NCBI GenBank assembly: GCA_030524175.1
Contig: JAUNHC010000022.1
Coordinates: forward strand, 1 to 64,000
DNA from: Eubacteriales bacterium
Lineage (GTDB): Bacteria > Bacillota > Clostridia > Lachnospirales > Lachnospiraceae
Reading direction: 5' to 3'
DNA length: 64,000 nucleotides
Below, in pieces: positions 43,501 to 51,540 of the stretch (position 1 is the stretch's first letter; each line of letters begins with the position of its first letter). Made by a program: the position numbers and the translations under genes. Under the pieces are notes generated by a model. It was not told the origin of the DNA, searched no databases, and was given only the letters and a program-made list of their open reading frames with translations.

Positions 43501-46500
43501 TGGCAGGGCTGCTCACAGTCACAAATGAGGACAAAACCTGGTACCGCGTACAGACATCCGATGGTAAACTGGGCTACATTCTTACCTCACAGGCCGTCCC
43601 CTACCTTGGAGGCAGCGAGGGTGTAAACTCTGCGGCCGTAGGAGTCACCGGAGCTATTCTCCGTGCAACCGCTTCTCCCACAGGTACACCGGTTGAAGAA
43701 GATATACCAGAATGGACAAGTGTTGCCGTAGCTAACACAAAGACAGGCACTGACGGGAAAAAATGGTATTATGTAGGCTTGCAGATTGACAAGACCCGCT
43801 ATTTCGGCTACCTGCGCCAGGATCAGGTTATGTCTCTGTGCAGAAATGCTGCCTCTGGTACAACAACCGACAATACAGGCCTGTACGAAATCATGGTTGC
43901 CCAAGGAACACCTCCCATAAAAATTGCCAAAAATGAGAGCATTGATATCAGAGGTACAGCAACCGACAGCAGCGGCAAGCTTTGGTACGTTGTCAGGTGG
44001 GGAATGAAATTACTTTACCTGCCTTCAGATAAACTGCAGATTAAAGTCGCCCCTGTTGCAGACCGGATCAAAACCTCTAAGGTCACAGAAACCATAGGCG
44101 GCCTGGATAAGAATATCTTCCGGTTCGTGGGTGAACCAGCCATGAACAAAAAACTTACAAAAACCCTGGATATCAAAGGAACTAAAGGTGACACCTACAT
44201 GGTAAATGCCTGGGGCTGCGGCACACCCCTGCCTGAGACAGATAATGATAAGGCCCGCCGCTTTGGAACAGAAGTAATTTTTGTGGATGATGCCGGAAAT
44301 GAAGACATACATTACACCAATTTCAGCCCGGATATCCTGGACTGGCAGTTCCTCAGTGACGTTTATGTGGCGAAACAAAATTACACAAGCATCAAAGTTT
44401 CCTACACCTATTGCCATAATGCAAACATGGCATTTTTCGACGGACTTTCCCTGTACCGCGAAGAATATGGTCAGTCCTACACCTACGACAGTAAGAATAA
44501 CCTTATTTCCGTAACAGATGCCCAGAAACAGGCGGTTAAATTTGAATATAACGCCAACAACGACATGACAGGGGTTGTTGATGCCAAAGGGAATAAATTC
44601 AAATATGAATACGATACAAAACACAACGTGACAAAAGGTACATCTGCCCAGGGTGTTGTCTACAAGCTTAATTACGATACGGCTGGAAATGTGCTCAAGA
44701 GCGGCTGTGTGGATCCGGCCGATGAAGCTGTGGGAACCTGGATCACCAGAACCATGACAAACAATCAGAACCATGTACGCACAGTGACCGATGCAGGAAA
44801 CAATACCATACAGTATTACTGGAACCATGACAGAGACCAGCTTGTGTATATGCTGGACGGCAAAGGCAGCAAGATATCCTACACTTATGATGAGGCTGAC
44901 CGCCTGGCCAGCGTTTCACAGAATGTAACGGCAGACGGCACCGAGCAGACAGTAACCAACACCTATGCATACACCAAGGACAGGCTTACCTCCATTGGCC
45001 ACAATGGGTTTACTTATGGATTTGCTTATGACAACTTCGGAAATACACTCAATGCGTCCGTGGCAGGAACACAGGTTGTAGGCTATGAATACGAGCCCAA
45101 CAACGGCAATCTGTTAAAGGTACTTTACGGAAACGGAAGCTATATCCGCTATACTTATGACAATCAGGACCGTCTGCTTCTGAGCTATTATAAAAATACA
45201 TCCGATGACACAGAGCAGAAGCTGAACGAGTATATCTACGACCGGGAAGGAAATCTTTACCAGGTGATCTCCCACATGTCAGGGAAAACCTACTTCCTGT
45301 CCTATGACCTCCTGGACCGCCTCATGCGTGTGACAGATGAACAGGGAAACTCCTATACCTACACGTATGATGTCAACAACAATATGACACATATGAACCA
45401 TACCTGCGGCACATCCTCGGCAGATACTTCCTATACTTACGACAAAGACAGCAGAGAGGTCACTACGAAATGCGCCACAAGCTACACACGTACCACCACT
45501 TACGATAAATTCGGCAGGCCGTCTAAATTGTCCTGGAATACTCCGACTGTATTTGATACAACGTTCACATATTTTGATGTGGGAACAAACAACCGCCATA
45601 ACCTGATAAAGGCCATGAAAAACGGAAGTGAAACCCTGCAGTACGCATATGATGCAAACGCAAACATAACCAGTATCAAAGACGGAACAGGAGAGAGCAC
45701 CTTCCAGTACGATGAACTGAACCAGCTTATCCGCGAGAACAACCACATTCTTGGAAAGACTATTACCTACAAGTATGATTTAGGCGGAAATCTTATCACG
45801 GTTAAAGAATATGCATTTACCACCGCAGATTCTCTCCCTTCCGCAGCAGTCAGGACAGAATCAGGGGAGTACGATACTCTTTGGAAAGATAAACTTCTTA
45901 ACTGGAATGGCACGGCAATGACCTATGATGCAATAGGCAATATGCTGACAAAAGGAAACATTTCCTATACCTGGACACAAGGCAGGAAACTGTCAGGTGT
46001 GAATAATGGAAAAAGTATTCAGTATTATTATGACCATAACGGTGCACGTACAAGGAAAGTCGTGGATGGAGTAGCTACAGAATACCGTATGGCTGGTGAT
46101 CTGCTGGTATCCGAAAAGACCGGTACTCAGACATACTGGTATCGCTATGACTCCGGAGCAAACCTGGTATCCGTAACCATTAAAGGAAAAATCTACTTCT
46201 ACGTAAAAAATGCCCAGAATGACGTAATTGCCCTTGTTGACGCTGACGGAAATGTGGTGGTAAAATACAGCTATGACAGCTGGGGAAAACTGCTTAACAT
46301 CACAGGCAGCCTGGCAGATACGGTAGGGGTGCAGAATCCATTTAGGTATCGGGGGTACTACTATGATAATGAGACGGGGATGTATTATCTGAGAAACAGG
46401 TATTATGACCCGGAGATTAGACGATTTATTTGTGCAGACAAGTTTATGACCGTAGGGGCATCTCCTGAAACAATGCACAATCGGAATTTATATTCCTATT

Positions 46501-47126
46501 GCAATGGAAACCCTCTTGTCCGTGCGGATGACGATGGTCAACTCTGGATAACCGCCGCAGTATCTTTTGTAGTAGGAGCAGCAGTTTCTGTAGGAACACA
46601 AATGGTTACTAAGGGCGAAGTAAATGTAGTTGAAGCAATCACAACTGGGGCTACCACAGCAATGTCTTTTCTTGGAATGGGATACGTAGCCCAAGCAGTG
46701 GTCAGTGCAGTGGGAACATTTATTAGTAACCAGGTTGATGGAGAAAGTATTTCTAAATCAGTGTTTAATGCTTTAGTTAGTGGGGGTATTACTTATGGAT
46801 TTGGTCGTATTAATAAATATGGTGTAAATCCTAAGACAGCCCAGAAAAATTATAATGATGCACTTTCTATGGTAAAAGAATCAAAGCTAGGAGCCTTTGA
46901 ACGAGTTCAACATTATCAAAGAGAATATAAAATATATGCTACAAGCAGAAAAAGAATAGTCAAATATAGTGTTAATACATATATGGGCGGTTATGCAGCT
47001 TCCGCTACGATATCAAATGGTGCTTCCGCCGTTAAGAAATATACAACCCGTAGATTAATCGGCTGGGGATCTTATTTTGATGGAAAAACAGGGTATAAAA
47101 AAACCTATCCTATATATGGATATTAA
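40554..47126 (+). CDS. Rhs/YD-repeat polymorphic toxin with SH3-like domains and unknown C-terminal tip
   Basis: 2190 residues after AGGAGGAAC. No signal peptide or membrane segment starts it. In order: a charged N-terminal region (1-250, with ENQDHSMTAEIYLDKIHY); a DNRLRE-like domain (about 254-412, SFLKFDLPEIKTGDMVVGAR; DITRLVKDWYQNG); a first set of YD repeats (to about 780); SH3-like repeats (about 945-1165, LRATASPTGTPVEEDI); a long second set of YD repeats (about 1310-1920, YTYDNQDRLLLSYY). Then comes the conserved core (about 1928-1997, RGYYYDNETGMYYLRNRYYD, NPLVRADDDG). The last ~190 residues are unlike the rest: a hydrophobic stretch (AVSFVVGAAVSVGTQMV) and a tip of unknown type. The coding composition becomes AT-rich near 46330, the usual mark of an exchanged tip. 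Confidence 0.92.
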   Translation: MKRTELTSKRTVNTKFFENQDHSMTAEIYLDKIHYQDEDGSWKDMDDTLTEAEEDESETPDLLNQQNQNTKKPKDFKNRKGDFEIKFKNQTNQQGTITMSKGAAALTWGIEGCNKVKVQKTKENQICYPGILKNTDLVCGVHGEQIKEDLILSGPEAPSKVTYIYKMKNLEAVDRGRYISFTDTQGEDIFSVSAPYMKDASGERSEAITLSLEKDKKDTVKVTFTPDREWLESPSRQYPVVIDPVTTTSKKAADIQDASVSSLYEEDNFYNNILLKTMGGNEIWRSFLKFDLPEIKTGDMVVGARLVLVSLAEDQKEHTVQVHKVLQTWDSNTVNWYNKPIYEETVQDLCKYKGDKQKYITLDITRLVKDWYQNGSNNGLMLKDPYELSGYTEFLSSDCDNGYQDMRPRIEISYVNYSGIEDYWTYHSQDIGRAGTACVNDYNGNLILTHETLTMTGSRMPVSLSHVYNTNNSEENIGYGNGFRLNYHQTLNKVTIAGTDYYKHVDGDGTVHYFCYDSTKKEWKEESGLDFKLTVSTEAAEPYIIKDKEENCLVFNAKGYLIKVRDKNSNTLTIGYANNRITKLTDGAGRVTTLLYSKDSAGKAADLIEMTAPSGQKKLFSYNSGNLVSITDVDGETITYAYNNNKMLTEAANIDGYKVKYSYYTTKPYRVKTITEYAGTVKGGSLTLTYGYNSTKFKDNKGRSEIFRFDNKGNLLHIHDGFGHAASGKYSKDSNYTNRLENATSLQANVVQLLKDPIIQAKTCGWSSKISPAGAGKVGINENINNCKVGTRSLMAEGTTLTGYAYWAQNVTVIKGETYTASMYVKASIKQTAEDGGAILRVAYQDKEGKQQLLDSEILKKTTTDFVRLTNTFTLPEDASSATVKIYMVMWHAIGVMYGDMAQLETGETPSRVNLVDNGDFHLGTISGFTKSGRAFDKITSVGTAEFIPVQSALTVTAASAIIRYTASTTGTTVATVTKNTHLAGLLTVTNEDKTWYRVQTSDGKLGYILTSQAVPYLGGSEGVNSAAVGVTGAILRATASPTGTPVEEDIPEWTSVAVANTKTGTDGKKWYYVGLQIDKTRYFGYLRQDQVMSLCRNAASGTTTDNTGLYEIMVAQGTPPIKIAKNESIDIRGTATDSSGKLWYVVRWGMKLLYLPSDKLQIKVAPVADRIKTSKVTETIGGLDKNIFRFVGEPAMNKKLTKTLDIKGTKGDTYMVNAWGCGTPLPETDNDKARRFGTEVIFVDDAGNEDIHYTNFSPDILDWQFLSDVYVAKQNYTSIKVSYTYCHNANMAFFDGLSLYREEYGQSYTYDSKNNLISVTDAQKQAVKFEYNANNDMTGVVDAKGNKFKYEYDTKHNVTKGTSAQGVVYKLNYDTAGNVLKSGCVDPADEAVGTWITRTMTNNQNHVRTVTDAGNNTIQYYWNHDRDQLVYMLDGKGSKISYTYDEADRLASVSQNVTADGTEQTVTNTYAYTKDRLTSIGHNGFTYGFAYDNFGNTLNASVAGTQVVGYEYEPNNGNLLKVLYGNGSYIRYTYDNQDRLLLSYYKNTSDDTEQKLNEYIYDREGNLYQVISHMSGKTYFLSYDLLDRLMRVTDEQGNSYTYTYDVNNNMTHMNHTCGTSSADTSYTYDKDSREVTTKCATSYTRTTTYDKFGRPSKLSWNTPTVFDTTFTYFDVGTNNRHNLIKAMKNGSETLQYAYDANANITSIKDGTGESTFQYDELNQLIRENNHILGKTITYKYDLGGNLITVKEYAFTTADSLPSAAVRTESGEYDTLWKDKLLNWNGTAMTYDAIGNMLTKGNISYTWTQGRKLSGVNNGKSIQYYYDHNGARTRKVVDGVATEYRMAGDLLVSEKTGTQTYWYRYDSGANLVSVTIKGKIYFYVKNAQNDVIALVDADGNVVVKYSYDSWGKLLNITGSLADTVGVQNPFRYRGYYYDNETGMYYLRNRYYDPEIRRFICADKFMTVGASPETMHNRNLYSYCNGNPLVRADDDGQLWITAAVSFVVGAAVSVGTQMVTKGEVNVVEAITTGATTAMSFLGMGYVAQAVVSAVGTFISNQVDGESISKSVFNALVSGGITYGFGRINKYGVNPKTAQKNYNDALSMVKESKLGAFERVQHYQREYKIYATSRKRIVKYSVNTYMGGYAASATISNGASAVKKYTTRRLIGWGSYFDGKTGYKKTYPIYGY

Positions 47127-47467
47127 GTATTAATACATATTTTTATATTAAATAATCAGTTTATATTGGCAAAGTCATACATAGTTCAAAAACTTTGCCA
47201 ATATACATAAAAACCATAATATGTTTTTACCGAAATCCACTAATGAGATAGAACTGTGAAGGATCATATTTAATCTTCCAGTCATCCCGCCTTTACTGCT
47301 GTTGTGTTTCACTAACATTAGGCTATGGAATTTTAATGTATAACTCAGCACACGTAAATCCACAGGGCTTAAATAAGTATATCAAATAAGAATTAAACTT
47401 CGCCCAAAAATTTAAAAGAAAGGAGATGTCCAATGACATTCTAATACTATTGGACTACATAAGTTAA
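47127..47467. other. Gap between the Rhs gene and the first immunity-like gene
   Basis: A perfect 14-bp hairpin TATATTGGCAAAGT/ACTTTGCCAATATA spans 47162-47205 but has no T-tract. A strong AAAGGAG (about 47419-47425) lies some 45 bp before the next ATG, too far to act directly. The flank from there to the ATG resembles that of the second copy at 50090-50141. Otherwise AT-rich with no gene. Confidence 0.5.
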
Positions 47468-48484
47468 ATGTACGGGCTACTTTTGGTACTTTTTGTCTTC
47501 ATCATTTGTCCAGGTTTTTGTGCATATCTAGTGTATAATTTGGGTATAGCAGGATTTGCGGCAGCATTTTCGTTTACTATATGTTGGTTACCTTTTGATC
47601 GGTATAATAAACTGGAGGGATTCAAAGAATATAATAACACAAACCCTCTGTATGTAAGGGGATTTCTCATAAAAAAGTCTCCCAAGAGCAAGTTACTTTG
47701 TAAGTTAAAAGGAATATACTACTGCCAAATCATCTCTGCTATTTTAATGTGTTGCGTTTTTATATACCTGGGCTATTATTATTTAAATGGTTTTCAGCGA
47801 ATATTTCATCTTGAAATCATATTTACAATATGTTTTACCATCTTGTTTATAGCTAGGTTATTTTTTCAGTCATATTATTTATGGTGCTATCATGAGGCAT
47901 ATCGTTATTCTCAAAACAAAAATGGTATTTGGACACCATTTAGTTTTATATTCAAGGGAAATGGCGGAGACATACTTAAAAGCTTTTCCTGCAACTATCA
48001 CATTGACTTTGAAAAAATAATGGAAACTGTTAAGGAATCATGCAAAACAAATAACTATACTTTCTCTGAGAGCTATAAAATAGATGATAAAGCTGAACTG
48101 TCATTCTTCACCCGACATTTTTCAAATAAACTGGATGTACTTTCTCTTGTCCATGTGGATATGCTTGAAATAGAGCATTGGGATAAATTCAATGAAATTT
48201 TCGGAGTTTATTGGAAATGTTTTGTAAAAGAAAAATATGAATTTGAGGAAGCCAGGTTTACCTTTTTATTATGCATTGACAATCAGTGTAAACAATTGAG
48301 AAGAATAGATATAGGGCACAGTATAGACCAGAAAAAGGGAAGGTACCGTCTTCCAGCAGTTTTATCATATTATGATAATGATACCCTTACAATCAATTCG
48401 AATTGTAGCAGGAGGCGTGGACAGAAGCAATATAATGAAATGAGGGAAGAGCTACTGAGCATATTAAAAGTACCAGAAACATAA
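47468..48484 (+). CDS. Membrane protein in the Rhs immunity position (copy 1)
   Basis: 338 residues. Two N-terminal helices (LLLVLFVFIICPGFCAYLVY; LGIAGFAAAFSFTICWL) and two more around residues 85-130 (IISAILMCCVFIYLGYYYL; LEIIFTICFTILFIARLFFQ), then a cytoplasmic-looking domain of about 200 residues (IWTPFSFIFKGNGGDILKSF; FTRHFSNKLDVLSLVHVDML; HSIDQKKGRYRLPAVLSYY). I know no family. It directly follows the Rhs toxin and has a full-length paralogue at 50142, as expected for immunity genes. A membrane immunity protein would suit a membrane-active or membrane-crossing toxin tip. An in-frame stop lies just before the ATG; the local ribosome site is poor. Confidence 0.75.
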   Translation: MYGLLLVLFVFIICPGFCAYLVYNLGIAGFAAAFSFTICWLPFDRYNKLEGFKEYNNTNPLYVRGFLIKKSPKSKLLCKLKGIYYCQIISAILMCCVFIYLGYYYLNGFQRIFHLEIIFTICFTILFIARLFFQSYYLWCYHEAYRYSQNKNGIWTPFSFIFKGNGGDILKSFSCNYHIDFEKIMETVKESCKTNNYTFSESYKIDDKAELSFFTRHFSNKLDVLSLVHVDMLEIEHWDKFNEIFGVYWKCFVKEKYEFEEARFTFLLCIDNQCKQLRRIDIGHSIDQKKGRYRLPAVLSYYDNDTLTINSNCSRRRGQKQYNEMREELLSILKVPET

Positions 48485-48532
48485 TTACTCACATACCCAA
48501 AGAGCAAGGTATTGAATAATCTACAAATATAT

Positions 48533-48568
48533 GAGCGGTTGGACATTCCACACCGACCGCTCTTTTTT
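48533..48568 (+). terminator. Terminator after immunity-like gene copy 1
   Basis: GAGCGGT (48533-48539) pairs with ACCGCTC (48556-48562) and is followed by TTTTTT. The sequence around it is repeated after the second copy at 51207-51242. Transcription into the holin gene must read through it or start beyond it. Confidence 0.7.
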
Positions 48569-48613
48569 GTACTCTTTTTTAGAAAAAATGTACAAAGAAA
48601 GAAGGTGAAAACT

Positions 48614-49042
48614 ATGAAATACAAACTAATTACAGCTATCGGACTTGCCGGCAGCACTCTTGCAACTCTATTCGGCGGTTGGGACAGCTTCTTGCAAACT
48701 CTTCTAATTTTTATGGCAGTGGACTGGTTCACAGGAGGAATCCTTCTCCCGGCAGTATTCGGCAAAAGTCCTAAATCCCCTAACGGTGCATTGGAGAGCC
48801 GGGCTGGTTGGAAGGGGTTATGCCGAAAAGCCATGACACTATTTTATGTACTTGTGGCGGCACAGCTTGACCAATTAATGGGCACAGAATATCTGCGGAA
48901 TGCCGTGTGCATTGGATTTATTGCCAATGAGGGGCTATCTATTATAGAAAATGCCGGGCTGATGGGGCTTCCCCTGCCCACGAGACTAAAAAAGGGTATC
49001 GACATGCTGAAATCAAGTGTTGAGGAAATCCCAAACCAATGA
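48614..49042 (+). CDS. Phage-type holin (toxin secretion/phage lysis holin family)
   Basis: 142 residues from the ATG at 48614 (AAGGTGAAAACT upstream). Hydrophobic segments lie at about 5-20, 25-45 (FLQTLLIFMAVDWFTGGIL), 75-95 and 95-110, with the family pattern DWFTGG and SRAGWKGLCRKAMTLFYVLV. It matches the TcdE/phage holin 4 family, proteins that form membrane holes for lysis enzymes or, for TcdE, help large toxins without signal peptides leave the cell. It is followed by the amidase gene after 27 bp. No other phage genes surround the pair. Confidence 0.88.
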   Translation: MKYKLITAIGLAGSTLATLFGGWDSFLQTLLIFMAVDWFTGGILLPAVFGKSPKSPNGALESRAGWKGLCRKAMTLFYVLVAAQLDQLMGTEYLRNAVCIGFIANEGLSIIENAGLMGLPLPTRLKKGIDMLKSSVEEIPNQ

Positions 49043-49069
49043 GACAATTTCAAAGAAAGTGAGGCTATT

Positions 49070-49831
49070 ATGAATTTAAATAAGGATTACATATCAAATA
49101 ACAACAGCTACCCTAACCAGAAAGCAGCTTATATCGTCATCCATAATACAGATAACTACAATGTCGGGGCTGATGCCAAAGCCCATGCTCTGGCACAGCA
49201 TAACGGCAATTTCAACGACATGTCCGCTCATGTGTATGTAGATGACAAATCCGCCTTCCAGGCAATGCCTTTTGACCGTGGAGCATGGCATGTAGGCGTA
49301 AATTACGGGGGAAAACTATTCGGAACAGTAACTAACCGGAACTCTATCGGCATCGAAATGTGTGTTCAGGCGGGTTTTGACTATGAAAAAGCATTTCAGA
49401 ATACGATCCAGATTTGCAGACAGATCATGAGTAATTTTAATATTCCCCAGGATCATGTAGTCCAGCATTTCGATGTTTGTGCAAAAAATTGTCCCTCTGC
49501 AATTCGCTCCAGAAATGATTGGCAGCGGTTTAAGGAAGCAGTCGGAGGGAACAGCAGCACCACTTCTCCCACAGTTCCAAATAAAATAAAAGCAGACTTG
49601 ACCGGAACACTGTCACTCCGTTTCCCGGAAATCTCTAAAGGCTGCACAGGAACTGCTGTAAAGATGCTGCAGACATTCCTGGAAGTGGACGCCGACGGAA
49701 TTTGGGGCTCTGATACACAAAATGCATTTATAATCTTCCAAAAGAATACAATGCAATCGCAGGACGGAATCTGCGGCCGAAATGGCTGGACAGCCATAGT
49801 AGATCAAATGATAGAAAATACATTTCAATAA
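49070..49831 (+). CDS. N-acetylmuramoyl-L-alanine amidase endolysin with peptidoglycan-binding domain
   Basis: 253 residues. The amidase_2 domain (about 15-150) has zinc ligands H25 in YIVIHNTDN, H133 in VVQHFDV and probably C141, with E96 in SIGIEMC near the active site. A Thr/Ser-rich linker (SSTTSPTVPNK) leads to a peptidoglycan-binding type 1 domain (about 180-250, TAVKMLQTFLEVDADGIWGS). It cleaves the amide bond between MurNAc and L-Ala. It has no signal peptide, so it needs the holin to cross the membrane, as for a phage endolysin. Confidence 0.92.
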   Translation: MNLNKDYISNNNSYPNQKAAYIVIHNTDNYNVGADAKAHALAQHNGNFNDMSAHVYVDDKSAFQAMPFDRGAWHVGVNYGGKLFGTVTNRNSIGIEMCVQAGFDYEKAFQNTIQICRQIMSNFNIPQDHVVQHFDVCAKNCPSAIRSRNDWQRFKEAVGGNSSTTSPTVPNKIKADLTGTLSLRFPEISKGCTGTAVKMLQTFLEVDADGIWGSDTQNAFIIFQKNTMQSQDGICGRNGWTAIVDQMIENTFQ

Positions 49832-49904
49832 TGAACACGCTCAGATGAATCGTGTCCTATGTCTGATCAGATATCTGTGCTGAATATCTAAAAAATCAGC
49901 TGAT

Positions 49905-50060
49905 ATGCCAGAATGGACTTTCATAACCAGGGCTTGATCACCCTCGTTGACGCAGACAGAAAGGTGGTGGTAAAATACAGCTATCATAGCATTGGAAAAC
50001 TGCTTAACATCAAAATCAGCCTGGCGGATATAGTAAGAATGAACAATGCATTTATATATT
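49905..50060 (+). pseudogene. Decayed fragment of Rhs core DNA
   Basis: The segment is a diverged copy of the Rhs gene around 46210-46360. Shared stretches include GTGGTGGTAAAATACAGC, GGAAAACTGCTTAACATC and CAGCCTGGC, with scattered substitutions and no open frame beyond short pieces. It corresponds to the core just before the tip, where Rhs tip cassettes recombine. It precedes the second immunity-like gene, so it is probably what is left of an older tip cassette. Confidence 0.8.
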
Positions 50061-50141
50061 GAGTATACCACAAAATTTCAAGGGAAAGGAGAAGTCCAAT
50101 CATATTCTAATGTTATTGTATTGTTGGGCTATGCAGATTAA

Positions 50142-51158
50142 ATGTACGGATTACTTTTGGTTCTTTTTGTGTTTGTTGTTTGTCCATATTTTGCAGTGTT
50201 CTTAATGTTCCATTTGGGACCAGCCGGGTATGTGGTAGCATTTATCTTTTATTTTTGCTGGACTCCTTTAAAAAGTTATAGTAATCCGGAAAACACCTAT
50301 GATTACGATAACATGAATCCACTGTATGTAAAAGGATTCCTCAGAAAAAATCCGCCAAAACTTTCGATTCTAAACAAATTAGAGGGAATATACTTTTGCC
50401 AAAACATTTCTGCTGTTTTGATGGCTTGTCTTTTTATATATTTGGGCTATTGCTATCTGAATGGAATTCAGCGGTTTTTTCTTATTGAAATTATATTTGA
50501 ATTATGTTTTGCCGGCTTGTTTATAATAAGGTCATTTTTTCAGATATATTATTCACAAAGCTATAATAATGCGTATCGTTATTCGCAAAATAAAAATGGC
50601 ATATGGACGCCGTTTAGTTTTGTATTCAAAGAGCACAGCGGAAATTATTTTAAAAGCTTCTCCTGTAACTATCATGTGAGCTTTGATAAAATAATGGAAA
50701 CTTTAGGTGAATCATGCAGGACAAACGGCTACCATTTCTGTGAGCGCTATAAAACCGATGATAAAACTGAATTGTCTTTTTTCACCCGGCATTCTTCAAA
50801 CAGACTTGATATACTATCTATTGTCCATGTAGATATACTTGAAATAGAACATTGGGATAAATTTAATGAAGTTTTTGAGGTTTATTGGAAAAATTTTGTA
50901 GAAGGAAAATATGAATTTGAGGAATCCAGATTTACTTTTTTATTGTGTATTGATAATCGGTGTAAACAACTGAGAAAGATAAATAACTTGCACAGTATAG
51001 ATCAGAAAAAGGGACGATACCGCCTTCCGGCAGTCTTATCCTATTATCATAATGATACCCTTTCAATCTGTCCTATTTGTAGCAGGTTGCGAGGACAAAA
51101 ACAATATAATGAAATGAGGAAAGAACTATTAAGCATGTTAAAAGTGTCCGAAACATAA
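50142..51158 (+). CDS. Membrane protein in the Rhs immunity position (copy 2, paralogue)
   Basis: 338 residues, the same length as copy 1 at 47468 and about two-thirds identical by eye without gaps. The N-terminal four-helix part has diverged more than the C-terminal domain, where FTRHSSNRLDILSIVHVDIL, EIEHWDKFNE and DQKKGRYRLPAVLSYY are nearly shared. It begins 82 bp after the Rhs core remnant, behind the same AAAGGAG and AT-rich leader, and is followed by a copy of the same hairpin. This is the layout of an orphan immunity gene retained after its toxin tip was lost. Confidence 0.75.
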   Translation: MYGLLLVLFVFVVCPYFAVFLMFHLGPAGYVVAFIFYFCWTPLKSYSNPENTYDYDNMNPLYVKGFLRKNPPKLSILNKLEGIYFCQNISAVLMACLFIYLGYCYLNGIQRFFLIEIIFELCFAGLFIIRSFFQIYYSQSYNNAYRYSQNKNGIWTPFSFVFKEHSGNYFKSFSCNYHVSFDKIMETLGESCRTNGYHFCERYKTDDKTELSFFTRHSSNRLDILSIVHVDILEIEHWDKFNEVFEVYWKNFVEGKYEFEESRFTFLLCIDNRCKQLRKINNLHSIDQKKGRYRLPAVLSYYHNDTLSICPICSRLRGQKQYNEMRKELLSMLKVSET

Positions 51159-51206
51159 CAGTCCACATGCTCAAAGAGCAAAGTATTGAATCATCTACAA
51201 ATATAT

Positions 51207-51242
51207 GAGCGATTGAAACTTCCACACCGACCGCTCATTTTT
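51207..51242 (+). terminator. Degenerate copy of the terminator after immunity-like gene copy 2
   Basis: GAGCG (51207-51211) pairs with CGCTC (51232-51236) and is followed by ATTTTT. The same position in copy 1 has a longer stem. Confidence 0.5.
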
Positions 51243-51274
51243 AGAAAAAACACACAAAGAAAAAAGGTGAAAAC

Positions 51275-51391
51275 TTGGCTGTTATTCCCGTAAATACAGG
51301 AATGGTCTACATATCCAACCCCATAGGAACCTATGACAAAACCAAATATAATTCGTTGCAGCATGAACTGTTAGAAGTTTTATCTAAGTAA
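51275..51391 (+). CDS. 38-residue ORF in the holin position of the duplicated unit
   Basis: A TTG after AAAAAAGGTGAAAAC opens a 38-residue frame (start AVIPVNTGMVYISNPIGTYD, end LLEVLSK). The ribosome site and leader are a copy of those before the holin gene at 48614, but the coding sequence is not holin. I do not recognise it; it may be a remnant of another cassette. Confidence 0.35.
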   Translation: MAVIPVNTGMVYISNPIGTYDKTKYNSLQHELLEVLSK

Positions 51392-51540
51392 GAATATGAG
51401 AATTTTTCATAAGCCGCAACAACAATTAAAATTTAAATTATACAAACACATGCCATATACTGTAATCAATAAGTTAAACAAAACATTACTTTACCAACAC
51501 ACAACTTCGGGAGATTTATATGTAAAGAAAGGAAACTCTA

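Noticed and set aside
44025-44828. Long minus-strand frames inside the Rhs gene
   Set aside because: The repetitive codon usage of YD repeats opens the antisense frame; the predicted products are cysteine- and valine-rich shadows.
47175-47363. 62-codon minus-strand frame between the Rhs and immunity-like genes
   Set aside because: It overlaps a hairpin, has no ribosome site and no protein-like character.
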